NCBI GenBank assembly: GCA_012656075.1 | Contig: JAAKBF010000110.1 | Span: 1 to 64,000, forward strand | Direction of reading: 5' to 3' | Source: Phytophthora hibernalis | Taxonomy: Eukaryota > Oomycota > Peronosporomycetes > Peronosporales > Peronosporaceae | Length of the DNA: 64,000 nt | Shown: piece after piece, positions 10,967 through 21,060 of the stretch | Position numbering within the stretch: the stretch's first letter is position 1 | Layout: each line of letters opens with the position of its first letter | The notes under the pieces: model-generated | The model's input: only the letters and a program-made list of their open reading frames with translations | What the model was told of the DNA's origin: nothing | The model's database searches: none | Made by a program: the position numbers and the translations under genes

Positions 10967-12690
10967 ATGGTAGAAAAGATGCACTCTTCCTCGGCTGGTG
11001 CTCTGCTTGCAACGCACCTGGCTTTTTCACTCGTGCTTTGTATACAGGAGTCCAAGACGCTGGGACGCAGCAACTCGATTGGCTCAATGGACCACAAATC
11101 ACAGCTCCAAGTCAATCAGCTGGTCGAGAGAGAAAAACAGCAAAAAAACACGTTAGACCCAGTCTCCATTGCGAACGACGCACTTCAACTTACCCAATTG
11201 CCACTTTGGGTGCAAAATGCAAATTACGGCAGCGCTGGAGATGGCAAAGTGACGTTGTAAGCGACTCGTTCTTCGCTTTAACTGACTACGAACTGTTGCG
11301 TCTTATCTCACCTCGCTTCCACTTGAACAATGAGGTCTTTTCTTCTTCTGGTTCTGGCCCAGGAACAGCGCTGTACCCTTTCGCCCCTGGCCGTCCATTG
11401 GCTGAAAAGCGAGCAACTTCAACTTGGTGGAGAAACTGTGCCAAGCTGCAACCTTCGTCTCGCCGTCCCATGACTTGCAGGAAAAGCGTCCAGAAGGACG
11501 CAGGGGAGACTTTGTTCGGGGTGTCGGTATTTTGGAGCCTTGACTCATGTTCGTTAAGTAAGGAGAGCGGCTAAGGCGGTTGGTCTTGCTGCCCAACCCA
11601 ACTTCAAGCTCTGACTTGGAGTTTGTATTAGGTGGCGAATGATTGGCCGCGATGGACACGAGACGAAGTTTGACAAATCATTCCGAGTCCCTAACCCGGC
11701 CATCATTTCGTTTGGCCCTGCGACAGCAAGGTCTTTTGAAGTATTAATTAATAGACACAGCCTTCTGTTCATGTACCTTCTTCAGCCTACAACCCGTTTG
11801 GCGCCAAAAACGGCGACGCGATGAAGATCAACTCGTGTCACACCTTGAAGTTGCCTAAGTTGAAGCGATGTTTGGCTCTAGATTTGCCTCACCAGTTGTC
11901 GTCCGACTTCCAAGTGCTCTGGCCGCAGGACGTCAGCTTTGACGATATTTGGAGTGGCTGCTGGTGAGGCTAAATTTATCTGACCGAACTATCTTCAGCG
12001 CAACCGTTCACCACTCGACACAACTGCAGCAATTGCTAATCCACAAACTAAAGTGATTTTTGATGCAGCCTTTCAGCTTGCGGCAGTACAGATGACTCGA
12101 CGATTGACGTACGCTCGACGACTACATATCGTTTGCATACGCGCTGTTTGCACCATGTGCGGAAGAGGAAAGTGACAGAGTTCCGACTCGATCCAGACGA
12201 TTGAAGCGGTCCAGTTGGTTGCTGCAAACGAAAAAGTTGGACCGAGAGCTCAGTTGTCACCCCTGATGAAACGATAATCTGCAAAATGGGGAGTGTGATG
12301 ACCGCGTCGAAGGGAGCTGTGAGATCGACACAAGTTCGACTGGTGATGATAGTATAATTGTGCAGACTTCTCTGTCTTTCACTGAATTTCGACGCGCGGC
12401 CTGTCCCCACAAACTCCAGCAATTCTCCAGTGCTTGCTCTGAACCTGTGAGTTGCTGTGTATCCGTCCACGTCGGGGTACTGAGTAATAGGTTGCGTTCA
12501 AGTTGAATCGACCTGCGACCTTTGAAGATCTTCTCTTTGTCCAATCACACAATTTAGCGGCTTCAGCTAAATTCACTGATTGGGTGGTTGGTCAATCAAT
12601 TCGATATGCTGGTCATGCGGACTTGTTGTTCGAACGCCTTGGACGCTGCCTCTCCATAGAAATCGTCGCGAGCAGCTAGTTTTGACATCC
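10967..12690 (+). other. unresolved coding locus, several frames
   Basis: A chain of coding-like plus-strand segments does not join into one frame. The first is an ATG at 10967 with 97 residues (MVEKMHSSSAGALLATHLAF), ending near a possible GTAAGC donor at about 11259. Others are about 11370-11475 (LSPLAVHWLKSEQLQLGGE), about 11600-11735 (IGRDGHETKFDKSFRVPNPA), about 11790-11970 (YNPFGAKNGDAMKINSC, then SSDFQVLWPQDVSFDDIW, with a GTGAGG donor after it), about 12000-12180, about 12280-12505 (a Ser/Thr/Cys-rich frame) and about 12525-12675 (LLFERLGRCLSIEIVASS). The order suggests one multi-exon gene with extra frame breaks, between the Myb-like gene and the kinase. No family recognised. Confidence 0.35.
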
Positions 12691-12872
12691 GTGCAGCTCC
12701 GTATCCGTAGCAGTGTCCAGACATCGGCATGAGTTCACAACTCAATTGTTAGCTTCCACCAAACTAGCAATCTGACCCACAACCCAGTCCAAGAAACAGC
12801 ACTTGTCACCGTTGTTACCTGATCATCACGAGCTAAACGGCAGGTTCTGCTAACATCAAGCACTACTTCATC

Positions 12873-15633
12873 ATGTCGTCTTTGGAAGGAAGTGGGTCGT
12901 TCACCGACAACTCCACGGTCTCCAATACGTCGGTCTCACCAACACCAAGTCCAGAGGAAGCTGCTCAACTGGAGGCCAAACAGGCTATCATGGCCTACTT
13001 GCTATCACGGTTCCATACCTTGCAGCTTTTCCTGCTGCTCGGTTATGGCATCATGTGTCTGCTGTGCATCACCCTGGTGATCTACTTGCGGTGCAACCGA
13101 AATACGGCTTTACGGGGTGATGCCACGGCGGCTCGGAAAATCATCTTGCCTGCATTTGAACCGTTGTTGTGGGTGTTGGGGTGCACCACCGGGATCTACA
13201 CCGCGTTCTTTTGCTCAGCGTTGGCTACGGAGCTCTACACGTACGACATCTCCAAGCTGGCGACGGAGGTGTTCTACTCCGGCCGTCAATTCGTCTTCCT
13301 CAGCGTCATCGTCTTCATGCTGCAGAAGAGTGTGTCGGGTCCAGCACTTCGGCGTACGCTGATGATCACACTGCTGCTATCGACGTACACTATTCCACTC
13401 GTGTGGATTATCACAACCTACTACCCAGCTACCGACCTGTACGCACCACTCACAGCTGCACGTGGACTGCTCTTGCTGCTCTATTCGTATGTGCTAGTAC
13501 GTCCGCCTGCTCGAGCCAGCAAGCGTACGTTGCGAGAGTTTTGCATCTTCGCGTACGTCTACTACACGCTCCTGTTCACGTACAACGAGTTATTCCGACG
13601 TGGTTACCTGGACGCGGGCTTCTACCTAACGTACTCCAACCTTCTCTGTGGATCGCTCTGTCCGCTTGTTATCTGGAGAGTATTGCGAGCAGACACAGAA
13701 CACTGGCGAGGTATGGGCCAGCGTGCCGTAGCGCTGCAACGTCTATTCTGCCAAACACGCGGGATGCCAGAGCGAGTATCTTCCAAGGGGCTTCACATCC
13801 TCATCGAAATGCACCGCAAATTCATCATCGACTTTGCGTATCTGGAGTTGCAGCAACGTATTGGTGTCGGGGCCAGTGCTGTCGTTTTCAAGGGGTGCTT
13901 CGTTCGACAACCGACGTAGCCGTCAAAGTCTACACCCCACGGATTTCACGGAAGACACTGTCGCCGCTTTCTCCCAAGAAGCTGCACTTTGTGGTGCACT
14001 GCATCACCCGAACATCGTCGCCTTCCACGGGATGTGCGTCTGCCCACCTACGATTTGTTTGGTTAACGAACTTTGCGTTGGAAGCTTGGAAGATGTCACC
14101 TGTGCTGCTGCAAGACGTCGATCAAGACGTAGTGAGCATGATCACAATCGTCAGCAGCTTCTTCTCAATATCGCTTACATGTTGGACGCAGCACGAGCAG
14201 TGGCTTACCTGCACAGTTTCCGGCCACCCTTCTTACACCGCGACATCAAACCGACCAACTTTCTCGTGGATGCAAACTGTACCGTCAAGCTCACGGACTT
14301 TGGCGAGTCTCGGTCGCTTCCTCGTGCTCAGGTTGTGAGCAACGGCCTCGTTAGCACCGCTACTGGGACTCACCGGAGTAGCGTTGGCGGGTATAACAGC
14401 GAGAAAGTGTCGACTGTTGCTATGTTAGCCAGCGAAGATGGGATCACCAAAGTGCCAACAGAACGTGCTAGCATTGAAATCGCCGTCGTTGGGACTGCTA
14501 ACCTGCAGCAACTTCGAGGGTCTCTCGTATCGACCGGGGTGGACGCCATGGGAAGCGTGAAAACCAATAACTACAGTACGATCGATGCAAATGCCGTACG
14601 CATGACCGTCAAGGGCACAGTCGACTACATGGCTCCGGAAGTCATCAATGGGCGGGCAGGACTTGCAGCTTACGGCGAGGCAGCCGACGTGTACTCGTTG
14701 GGTATCACCATGTGGGACGTGTTGAACCCCGGTCAAGAGAAGTTCCCCGGCACTGGTAGTAACCATTTTCGCGTGTTTGATCTCGTACTCGAGGGTCAGC
14801 GTCCCGAGTTGGATCTCCGCCTTCACCCAAGCATCCGAGCGATCATTGAGACCTCCTGGCAACATGACCCGCGATTGCGACCATCGGCACACAGTGTGGT
14901 GAGTACTCTCGAAAGCATCCAGGAAGAACTCAGCGCAGCTTTTGCACTCGAGTTGGCAGACGAACTAGAAGATGCAATGCGTCTTGCGAAACCTATCGAG
15001 GCCTCCAGTGCACCGCTCGTTGCTCCTCATGGTTTTTCTGCCGAACAAGCGATCTCGCATATGCGTCAACTGCAGTACGTTGACAACACCAGTGAAGCTG
15101 TACGACTAGGAAATGCGCTCATGGACTCCGGTCTGCTTCACCATAGCAAGCACGCTCGCCCGTTCGAACCAACCGACGAAGTGTACTTCTTCGACGACGA
15201 CAACATCAATCTTTGCCAACCGCTGGTGGTTGGTGCGTACACCCACAATCAAAATGGTAAACTCGACGGTGAGAGCGCAACAGTGATCAGTTCGTCCACG
15301 CGTCCTTCACGACGCACCTCACATCGATCCGGCTCCACTAACCCCTACAGCAACTCGACACGCATTCGCAGTGACAGCTCTCGATCTCAATTGGATCGAA
15401 CACTCCTTGAGAATGGAATCTGCGCGTGTCGGAAGCTGGGCCAACGACTCAAACTGCCCAAGTCGTCCAAGTCTCGCCACAGATTTCGACGAAGAAAGGG
15501 CAAAAGCACCAAACCACCACCTGCCACGGTAACTAGCGATACCAGCGAACAATTGCAAACGAGGCTTCTTCTCCAGTCTCCGCACGATTCGAATGAATTC
15601 GACGGCTTCGACGCCAGTTCTTCGACGGTGTGA
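12873..15633 (+). CDS. seven-helix receptor fused to TKL protein kinase
   Basis: About 920 residues if two frame breaks are bridged. Residues 1-45 are Ser/Thr-rich with potential N-glycosylation sites (NST, NTS). Seven hydrophobic helices follow at about 51-73, 90-115, 130-150, 165-187, 195-212, 223-240 and 250-270. The kinase domain begins near residue 328: glycine loop GVGASAVVFKG, VAVK lysine, HRDIKPTNFL catalytic loop, LTDFGES, then GTVDYMAPE and SLGITMWDVL. All key catalytic residues are present. About 100 residues are inserted between DFG and APE, an unusually long activation segment. A Ser/Arg-rich basic tail follows. The frame breaks sit at GGGG 13892-13895 and CCCC 13935-13938; one missing base in each restores a single frame. 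The fold suggests a plasma-membrane receptor signalling directly through a tyrosine-kinase-like Ser/Thr kinase, as reported for oomycete GPCR-TKL fusions. Confidence 0.8.
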
Positions 15634-15751
15634 AAGAATGCAGTTCATCTTGAGGTCAGGAAAAATGACTGAATTGAGAGTGAGTAAATAGGGCTTTTGA
15701 AAATTCAGTCAGAACGTTGATCAAAAACTGACAAATGACTGGAGTTGACGA

Positions 15752-18320
15752 ATGCTTGTGATCAATTTGAAGACTGTGGCTACGGCTCGCAAGGTGTGGT
15801 TTCAGTTGGTAGACGAACAAGGGACGATAGCGTCGGCTGATGCGATCGAACAGGAAGTTTCCATGGTGCTTCAATTCCGGAATGCAGTGAAAGACGTTTA
15901 TCGCAATAGTCTCCTCTCGGGGACAGATGCCTCGGCCCTCCGAGTTTTCAAGAACATGGAGGCGTTCTTGAATCGGGTCGGGACTCTAGTCGATGGTCCA
16001 GTTGGGAGACCAATTACCATACCATTGCGTGCAGATGCACAGATCGGCTCAATTGGTGACAAAAAGCAGAACGTTCTCATCGTTCAAGTGCCGAAGGTTT
16101 GGTTCAAATTGGTGGCTGCTGACACTCGCACAGCTCTCGCAGGTGAAGTTTGTGTTCCTCTCGCACAAAAGAGCAGCGTTAAGCAGCTACGGGATGTGGT
16201 GAAGAAAATGTATGCTGATAACCTCCTTGAGAGGATTGCTGCTTCGCAACTCAAGGTGTACATGGACTGGAACGCATACAATGATGATCCGAAGCATGAA
16301 CCTCTGCGAGCTGAGATGCTCGTATTCGGAATCTTGGCAAAACATTGGAGACGGCACTCATCGTGGAAGTTCCAGGGAGGACGAGAGTGTGGGAGGAGTC
16401 AAAAGAAGCTGAAAATCCGGTGAAGCGGCCCAAAGGCAACGTCCTAACGAAGTGGGAATGGAAGGCGAAGTGGTCCATTTATTGCCTTGAGTGGTCCCAA
16501 CCGTTCTTTGTGAACCGTGATCAAGCGACGGAACAGTTTCTAGAGTTTCACAGAAGGAAGTATTATCGTGCAGTGAGCGGAGTTGGTCAGACCTGGGTGG
16601 TCCCTCTTGTGGACAATGTCTCGGGCTTTGGGAAATCAACGTTCGGTCAGGAGTACATTCGGAGTTGCAAGCAGAAATGGGATAATTTGCCAGAAGTTGA
16701 AAGGCGAGAGGACAGCTTTTTGGATGTTGTGCGCAATTGCCACACGATCACTATCCGGTTTACTCCGTTGAACCTCATGGATGAAAATGGCGACTTTGAT
16801 AGTTCGAGGGCTGTCAGGAGTTTTGTTCGGCGCATCATTCACTTTTTCGACGCCGAATATGGTTTTAGGCTTCGAGCGTTCGATGGTGCTTCAGAAGCGC
16901 AGCTGGAGTCTGGGGATGTCGTGAGGGAGTTGATCAAAGAAGTCGGCCCGCTGTTCATTGTGATTGATGATATTAACATGGCTTTCAATACCGACACGAT
17001 CGATGACGTCGCCATTAGCAAGCGATTCGCGGAGTTCTGCGACTGGATCCTGCACCCGTTATTTTCGATTCCAAAGGTGTTTTTCCTGATTGCTGGGCGC
17101 GCCTCGTTCCTGAACTATGTCGGTCCGATTCCAGCGTTGCATTGGCGTCACGCCCTTTCTGTTTTGAACGACCAAGTCTTGGGTTGCTTGGGGCTCCAGA
17201 TATTGAGAAAATCATCAAGAACAGTTATTGGGACGGAAACAAAAGAAAACTATCCAAGAGCACTGTGGCCTTGACGATAACCAAGTGGTCGACGTTTCTG
17301 CCCAACTTCGCAAAACAGCGTTCGGTCATCCGCGATCGCTGCTGACCCCTAGAAAAGTGCTGTTCCTATGAAAAGTTATTTGCATATCGTGCACCTGATC
17401 TTCCCCATGCTAGGATTGAGTGGGAGGGGTTTGTTGAAGAATTGCGAGATCGAAAAACTGCTTCGGGTTGTAATGAATTGTGTGGTCCAAGACAATACGG
17501 TGGACATGTCAGACATTTGGTTAGATGAGGGCGGCAAACGGACTATGTACGACGTAATTGCCAGCAGCTTCGGCATTTTGTGGGAGGGGACAGTGAATAA
17601 CGCGAAGTTGTACGTGCCGTCAAATATCCAGCGTGTGCTATTGGCCTCTATCAACAGTCTTGTAGAGCTGCTCGAAAAGTTTACCCCGGCCCCCGCAATC
17701 GCCCAACTATCAGTCGACTATCCCGACATGCTTGAGTTGCTTTTCTTGTCGCGCTTTCAGGAGCTATGTCAATCGGAGCAGCGTCCGAGTGAGATGATCC
17801 CCAATTTTTACTGACAAGCAGAAATTTAGCCTTTGCACCGGGGTGCAGTTCAGCAAGTCGGCGTCTTGGATGCCGGGAATTGCAAAGGATGGGAGCCAAT
17901 TGTCTTGTCTGCGCATTCCCAGGCATATGTATGAGTCGGAAGTTTTCATGGCGGGTATGGGAGGCCTCTCATCACCTGATTTCCTACTTATGGTGAACAA
18001 AGCGCGAACCGAACTGTGAGCCTTGGCGATAAAGTTTATGTTGGCAACGAGGTCACGAAGACAACAGTGACAGAGGAGTGCGCAAAACTCAACAGCTTGT
18101 TCAGATCGTCTAAGGATCGACTAACCGTTTTGATCGTGTGCGGGACTGTGTATTCCGCCGAAATACAAGCGGACTTCGAACCGAAGGATGGTCCGGTATC
18201 GAAGTTGGTTGTTTATCCGAGCGGTGGTTTTACGGACATCGATGAGATCATCCTGCTGAATTTGGCAACTCCAGAGAACCGTGCCGAGTTTTTGGGATCC
18301 AAACGAACGAAAAACACAGA
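15752..18320 (+). pseudogene. Crinkler (CRN)-like effector gene, copy 1, broken
   Basis: A relic of a CRN-type effector, a family of modular oomycete proteins delivered into host cells. 15752-16423 encodes two ubiquitin-like header repeats (VWFQLVDE and VWFKLVAA, each followed by a helix-strand unit ending near LRADAQIGS or EPLRAE). 16345-17274, in another frame, encodes an NTPase-like domain with Walker A-like GFGKST (about 16628-16641) and Walker B-like FIVIDD (about 16953-16970). Downstream pieces at 17142-17345, 17368-17814 and from 18016 are in changing frames. A 2-bp insertion near 16312-16317 breaks the header-to-NTPase frame, and copy 3 shares it. A retrotransposon is inserted at 18321; beyond it the former tail may resume at 24163 and reaches a stop within about 25 bases. 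Function is lost. Confidence 0.7.
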
Positions 18321-18373
18321 TTTCCACAACTTTGGGGTAAAACAACGTAGTTCATTAATGGGCATATGTGCAT

Positions 18374-19659
18374 CAGGGGCTAATGGTAACCTCAAAATTG
18401 GGGATGCGAATATATTCAAAATGATATCCAGTCTGACGGATGATATTTAGAATATGCATAATATTTTCATTTTGAAATCGAATATTGATATCTACTACTT
18501 AGCGAATATATTCGAATATTTGATATTTTCAAAATGATTACGCAATAACCCGTTTCAACTAATCAAAACACACCTAAAACGAAAAAGATTAGTGATCACT
18601 CGCGCCTGTACTATCATATTAATTGACCTGGTTAGTCGGCGGCACTATTAATAGGGCAACAGCTGAAGTTGGCTAAACACTGGGCAGCACTGCCGATGCG
18701 GTGCTCATTTACTCGTGCGCGATTTTTCCTATAGCTGTGCACGTCAGTAGAAACTCCTCCAGGTGTATCCACAGCGGCTGAGTCAGCCCGCCATCCAAAT
18801 ATATACCTTTCCATAACTCGTACTTACTCCGAAGTACTTTAGTACTTTAGTACTGTATGCATTAATATTCGTGTGGAATATGCATAATAAATACATGCAT
18901 AATATCCGACACAGATATTTACTACGTGTAGGCCCACCAACTTAATTGGCATACCGGTACTACTAGACGGCTAAGGGCATCCGCACCACCGACTGCAGTA
19001 CTCCAGCTGGTCCCCAGCACAACAACGCCGATTCGCCTCGCGTCGAGCGGAGGAGCGTCTAGCACAGGGTCGAGCGTACCAGTATTAAACCACCTCCAGT
19101 ATGCAGCCTCTCTCCAGCATCCGCGCGCCTGCAGTCGACGTCGTGGACTCTTCGTCTGCCGCCACGCCCTCCAGCAGCTCCGGCCTCTCGTCGTGGACCG
19201 AGATCAAGCAACTCAGCGCCGCCGTGACCGTCACGCCCTGGACAGCGACGCGCAGCAGCGCAACCGCAAGCGTCAGCGGCCGTCGGCCCCGTCCTCGCCG
19301 GGCGACCTGAAGCTCGACTTCCAGGTGGATTCGGCCAGATACGCGACCACGGACGACGTGCCCACGTTCCTCAAGAGTCTGCAGCTTGCGCAGGATGCCG
19401 CGGCGCTTACATATGAGGCGACGACAATGTTAGCCAAATAGCTCGAAAATAAACTCCAGTTCGCCTTCACACATAGTGTTCATCTACCTTCAGAATATCA
19501 CTTTATATCATTTTTATATCTGATATTTTGAAGAATCCTCGATGATATTTAAATATTATGGTACTCTTTTGCATTTTGAAAGAATATAGACATTTTTGCC
19601 AAAATAGTACTACTAATACCCGAAAATATTATGCATATTTGAATTACCATTAGCCCCTG
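18374..19659. mobile_element. non-autonomous hAT element with 8-bp target duplication
   Basis: Perfect 16-bp terminal inverted repeats CAGGGGCTAATGGTAA (18374-18389) and its complement (19644-19659) are flanked by ATGTGCAT on both sides (18366-18373 and 19660-19667). The 8-bp duplication and CAGGG-type end fit the hAT superfamily. Subterminal regions are AT-rich. No transposase is encoded; the interior holds a GC-rich host-like segment. Removing it rebuilds the Ngaro B2 repeat exactly, which proves the insertion. Confidence 0.9.
19080..19441 (+). other. GC-rich captured gene fragment inside hAT element
   Basis: Composition changes sharply from AT-rich flanks to GC-rich, codon-like sequence. 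Frame 19193-19441 encodes a basic patch (RNRKRQR) followed by KLDFQVDSARYATTDDVPTF and LKSLQLAQDAAALTYEATT. An overlapping frame (from 19101) has a Ser/Ala-rich start. This looks like an exon fragment of a host gene picked up by the transposon. The donor family is not recognised. Confidence 0.5.
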
Positions 19660-19706
19660 ATGTGCATGACAATCCGCTCATCCAAAAAGGGACGAGGAGA
19701 GGCGGG

Positions 19707-19862
19707 TCTTAAACTAACTTAGCTTTCGTGTCTTGGTCGAAAGCTGAACTGGGGAGCTCGCTGCGGCTCGCAGTGGGTGGCTCGCACCTGATATGTGCAC
19801 CACACCATTATTTGTCTATATGTGTAAACACCATTTCCTGTCGTGCCTCCAGGAAATGAACC
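19707..19862 (-). repeat. Ngaro repeat A2
   Basis: 156 bp, nearly identical to A1 at 24007-24162; differences include an extra G at about 19751 and one fewer A near 19827. It forms the internal A copy of the split direct repeats. Confidence 0.85.
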
Positions 19863-19966
19863 TTTCCACAACTTTGGGGTAAAACAACGTAGTTCATTAA
19901 TGGGCATATGTGCATGACCATCCGCTCATCCAAAAGGGACGAGGAGAGCGGAGCCCCCAATGTAGG
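19863..19966 (-). repeat. Ngaro repeat B1
   Basis: Matches B2 (18321-18373 joined to 19668-19706). It lies between the recombinase gene and repeat A2, as in the Ngaro plan. Confidence 0.8.
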
Positions 19967-19983
19967 TCATGCAGCATACGCCC

Positions 19984-21060
19984 ACTAGTGAAGAGTTGAG
20001 TCACCCTTGGAGCCGGTCACCATGTTGGCAGCGAGGGAGGTGACGGATTCCGCGCAGAGGTTCGTGTAGGTCTTGAACGTGTCCGAAACCTACCGGCCGT
20101 GAAATTGAATCGTCATGGCATCCACTCCTGCTCGATACATGTGCGTTGCACCCCTGGCACGAAAGGAGTGCGGGCTGAAGTTCTTGGGATCCTCACCATT
20201 CTGTACAGCGGCCTTCATGATCGCACTCGACAGATGTGCTGTTGAAATACACGCTGGCTGGCCGGTGCGCCCCAGGTACACTGCCGCTGGTATCCCGAGA
20301 GGAAGGTCTTGTCTTGACCGTAGAAGAAGAAGAGCGCCGAAGACAGGGCACAGGAATGGGTGCCCTGATCGATACAACATTCGATCTGTTGCATCCCCAC
20401 ACTGATTGGTCTTGGAACCTCGAAGCCTCATGTGTACAGATCGCGCTTCAGTCGCCGATAGTGTCGGTTCCCCCGTCGTATCGAGGACAACCAGATCCTC
20501 AGCTCTAAGCGCAAACCACTTGAACGCGTTTCTGCTGATGGAGACAATTTCCGAGCGTCTAAGGAGGAAAAAGAACGCCACACACGACCCCCAGAGAGCT
20601 TGTGCGAAAGGATCATCGAACCGGAGAGAGTGAAAGCACGTTTCGAGGAGCCGAATGGACACTGGAGCCTTGTGTCGCGGAGGTGAGTCGAGCCGGCATA
20701 TCCCTTTCAGAAGCATGCGAACGTGTGGGTGGGCAATCGGAAGGACCCTTCCGGCCGCTAAGAAAAAGTGACGAACGCCTTGCAGCGTGTTGACGATTGA
20801 TGATCCGCGTAGCGGCTGTCAGCGCCAAATCCATATTGAAACCCGTGCACGATAAATTCAGAGAGTACTTGAATACGATCCTCATCGGCGAGGCCCGAGA
20901 GCCATGGCTCAATTCCCCGACGTGATGTCCACACCGTCCACTTTGTCATCGCAGCAGAGTACTTGGTGAAGATGGAGTCGGCAACGGAATGCTCGCGGAG
21001 ATATTGCGCCAGAGCGACGAAAGTCCGCGGACGTCTATCGTCGGTCCAACCACGAGTTAG
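19984..21060 (-). pseudogene. tyrosine recombinase of Ngaro element
   Basis: The phage-integrase-type recombinase joins the cDNA circle to the genome. The N-terminal core-binding part (EHSVADSIFTKYSAAMTKW) lies at about 20930-21020 in one frame. The catalytic part starts at 20716, with LLRRSEIV (first Arg) and HSFRARGATHMYRAGVD (His-x-x-Arg). An in-frame TAG at 20090-20092 follows the FHGR motif where a Trp is usual. Beyond it the frame continues with TFKTYTNL, containing the likely nucleophilic Tyr, to a stop at 19984-19986. The frame break near 20740 and the TAG make this copy inactive. Confidence 0.75.

Larger units (their letters stand above)
18321..19706 (-). repeat. Ngaro repeat B2, interrupted by hAT element
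   Basis: 18321-18373 and 19668-19706 together match B1 at 19863-19966 with a few differences. The interruption is the nested hAT element with its 8-bp duplication. This is the 3' outer end of the Ngaro element, directly abutting CRN sequence at 18320. Confidence 0.8.

Noticed and set aside
13169..14338. 389-residue plus-strand frame across the kinase gene
   Set aside because: Shadow frame except for a short stretch near 13900-13940 that bridges the two frame breaks of the real kinase.
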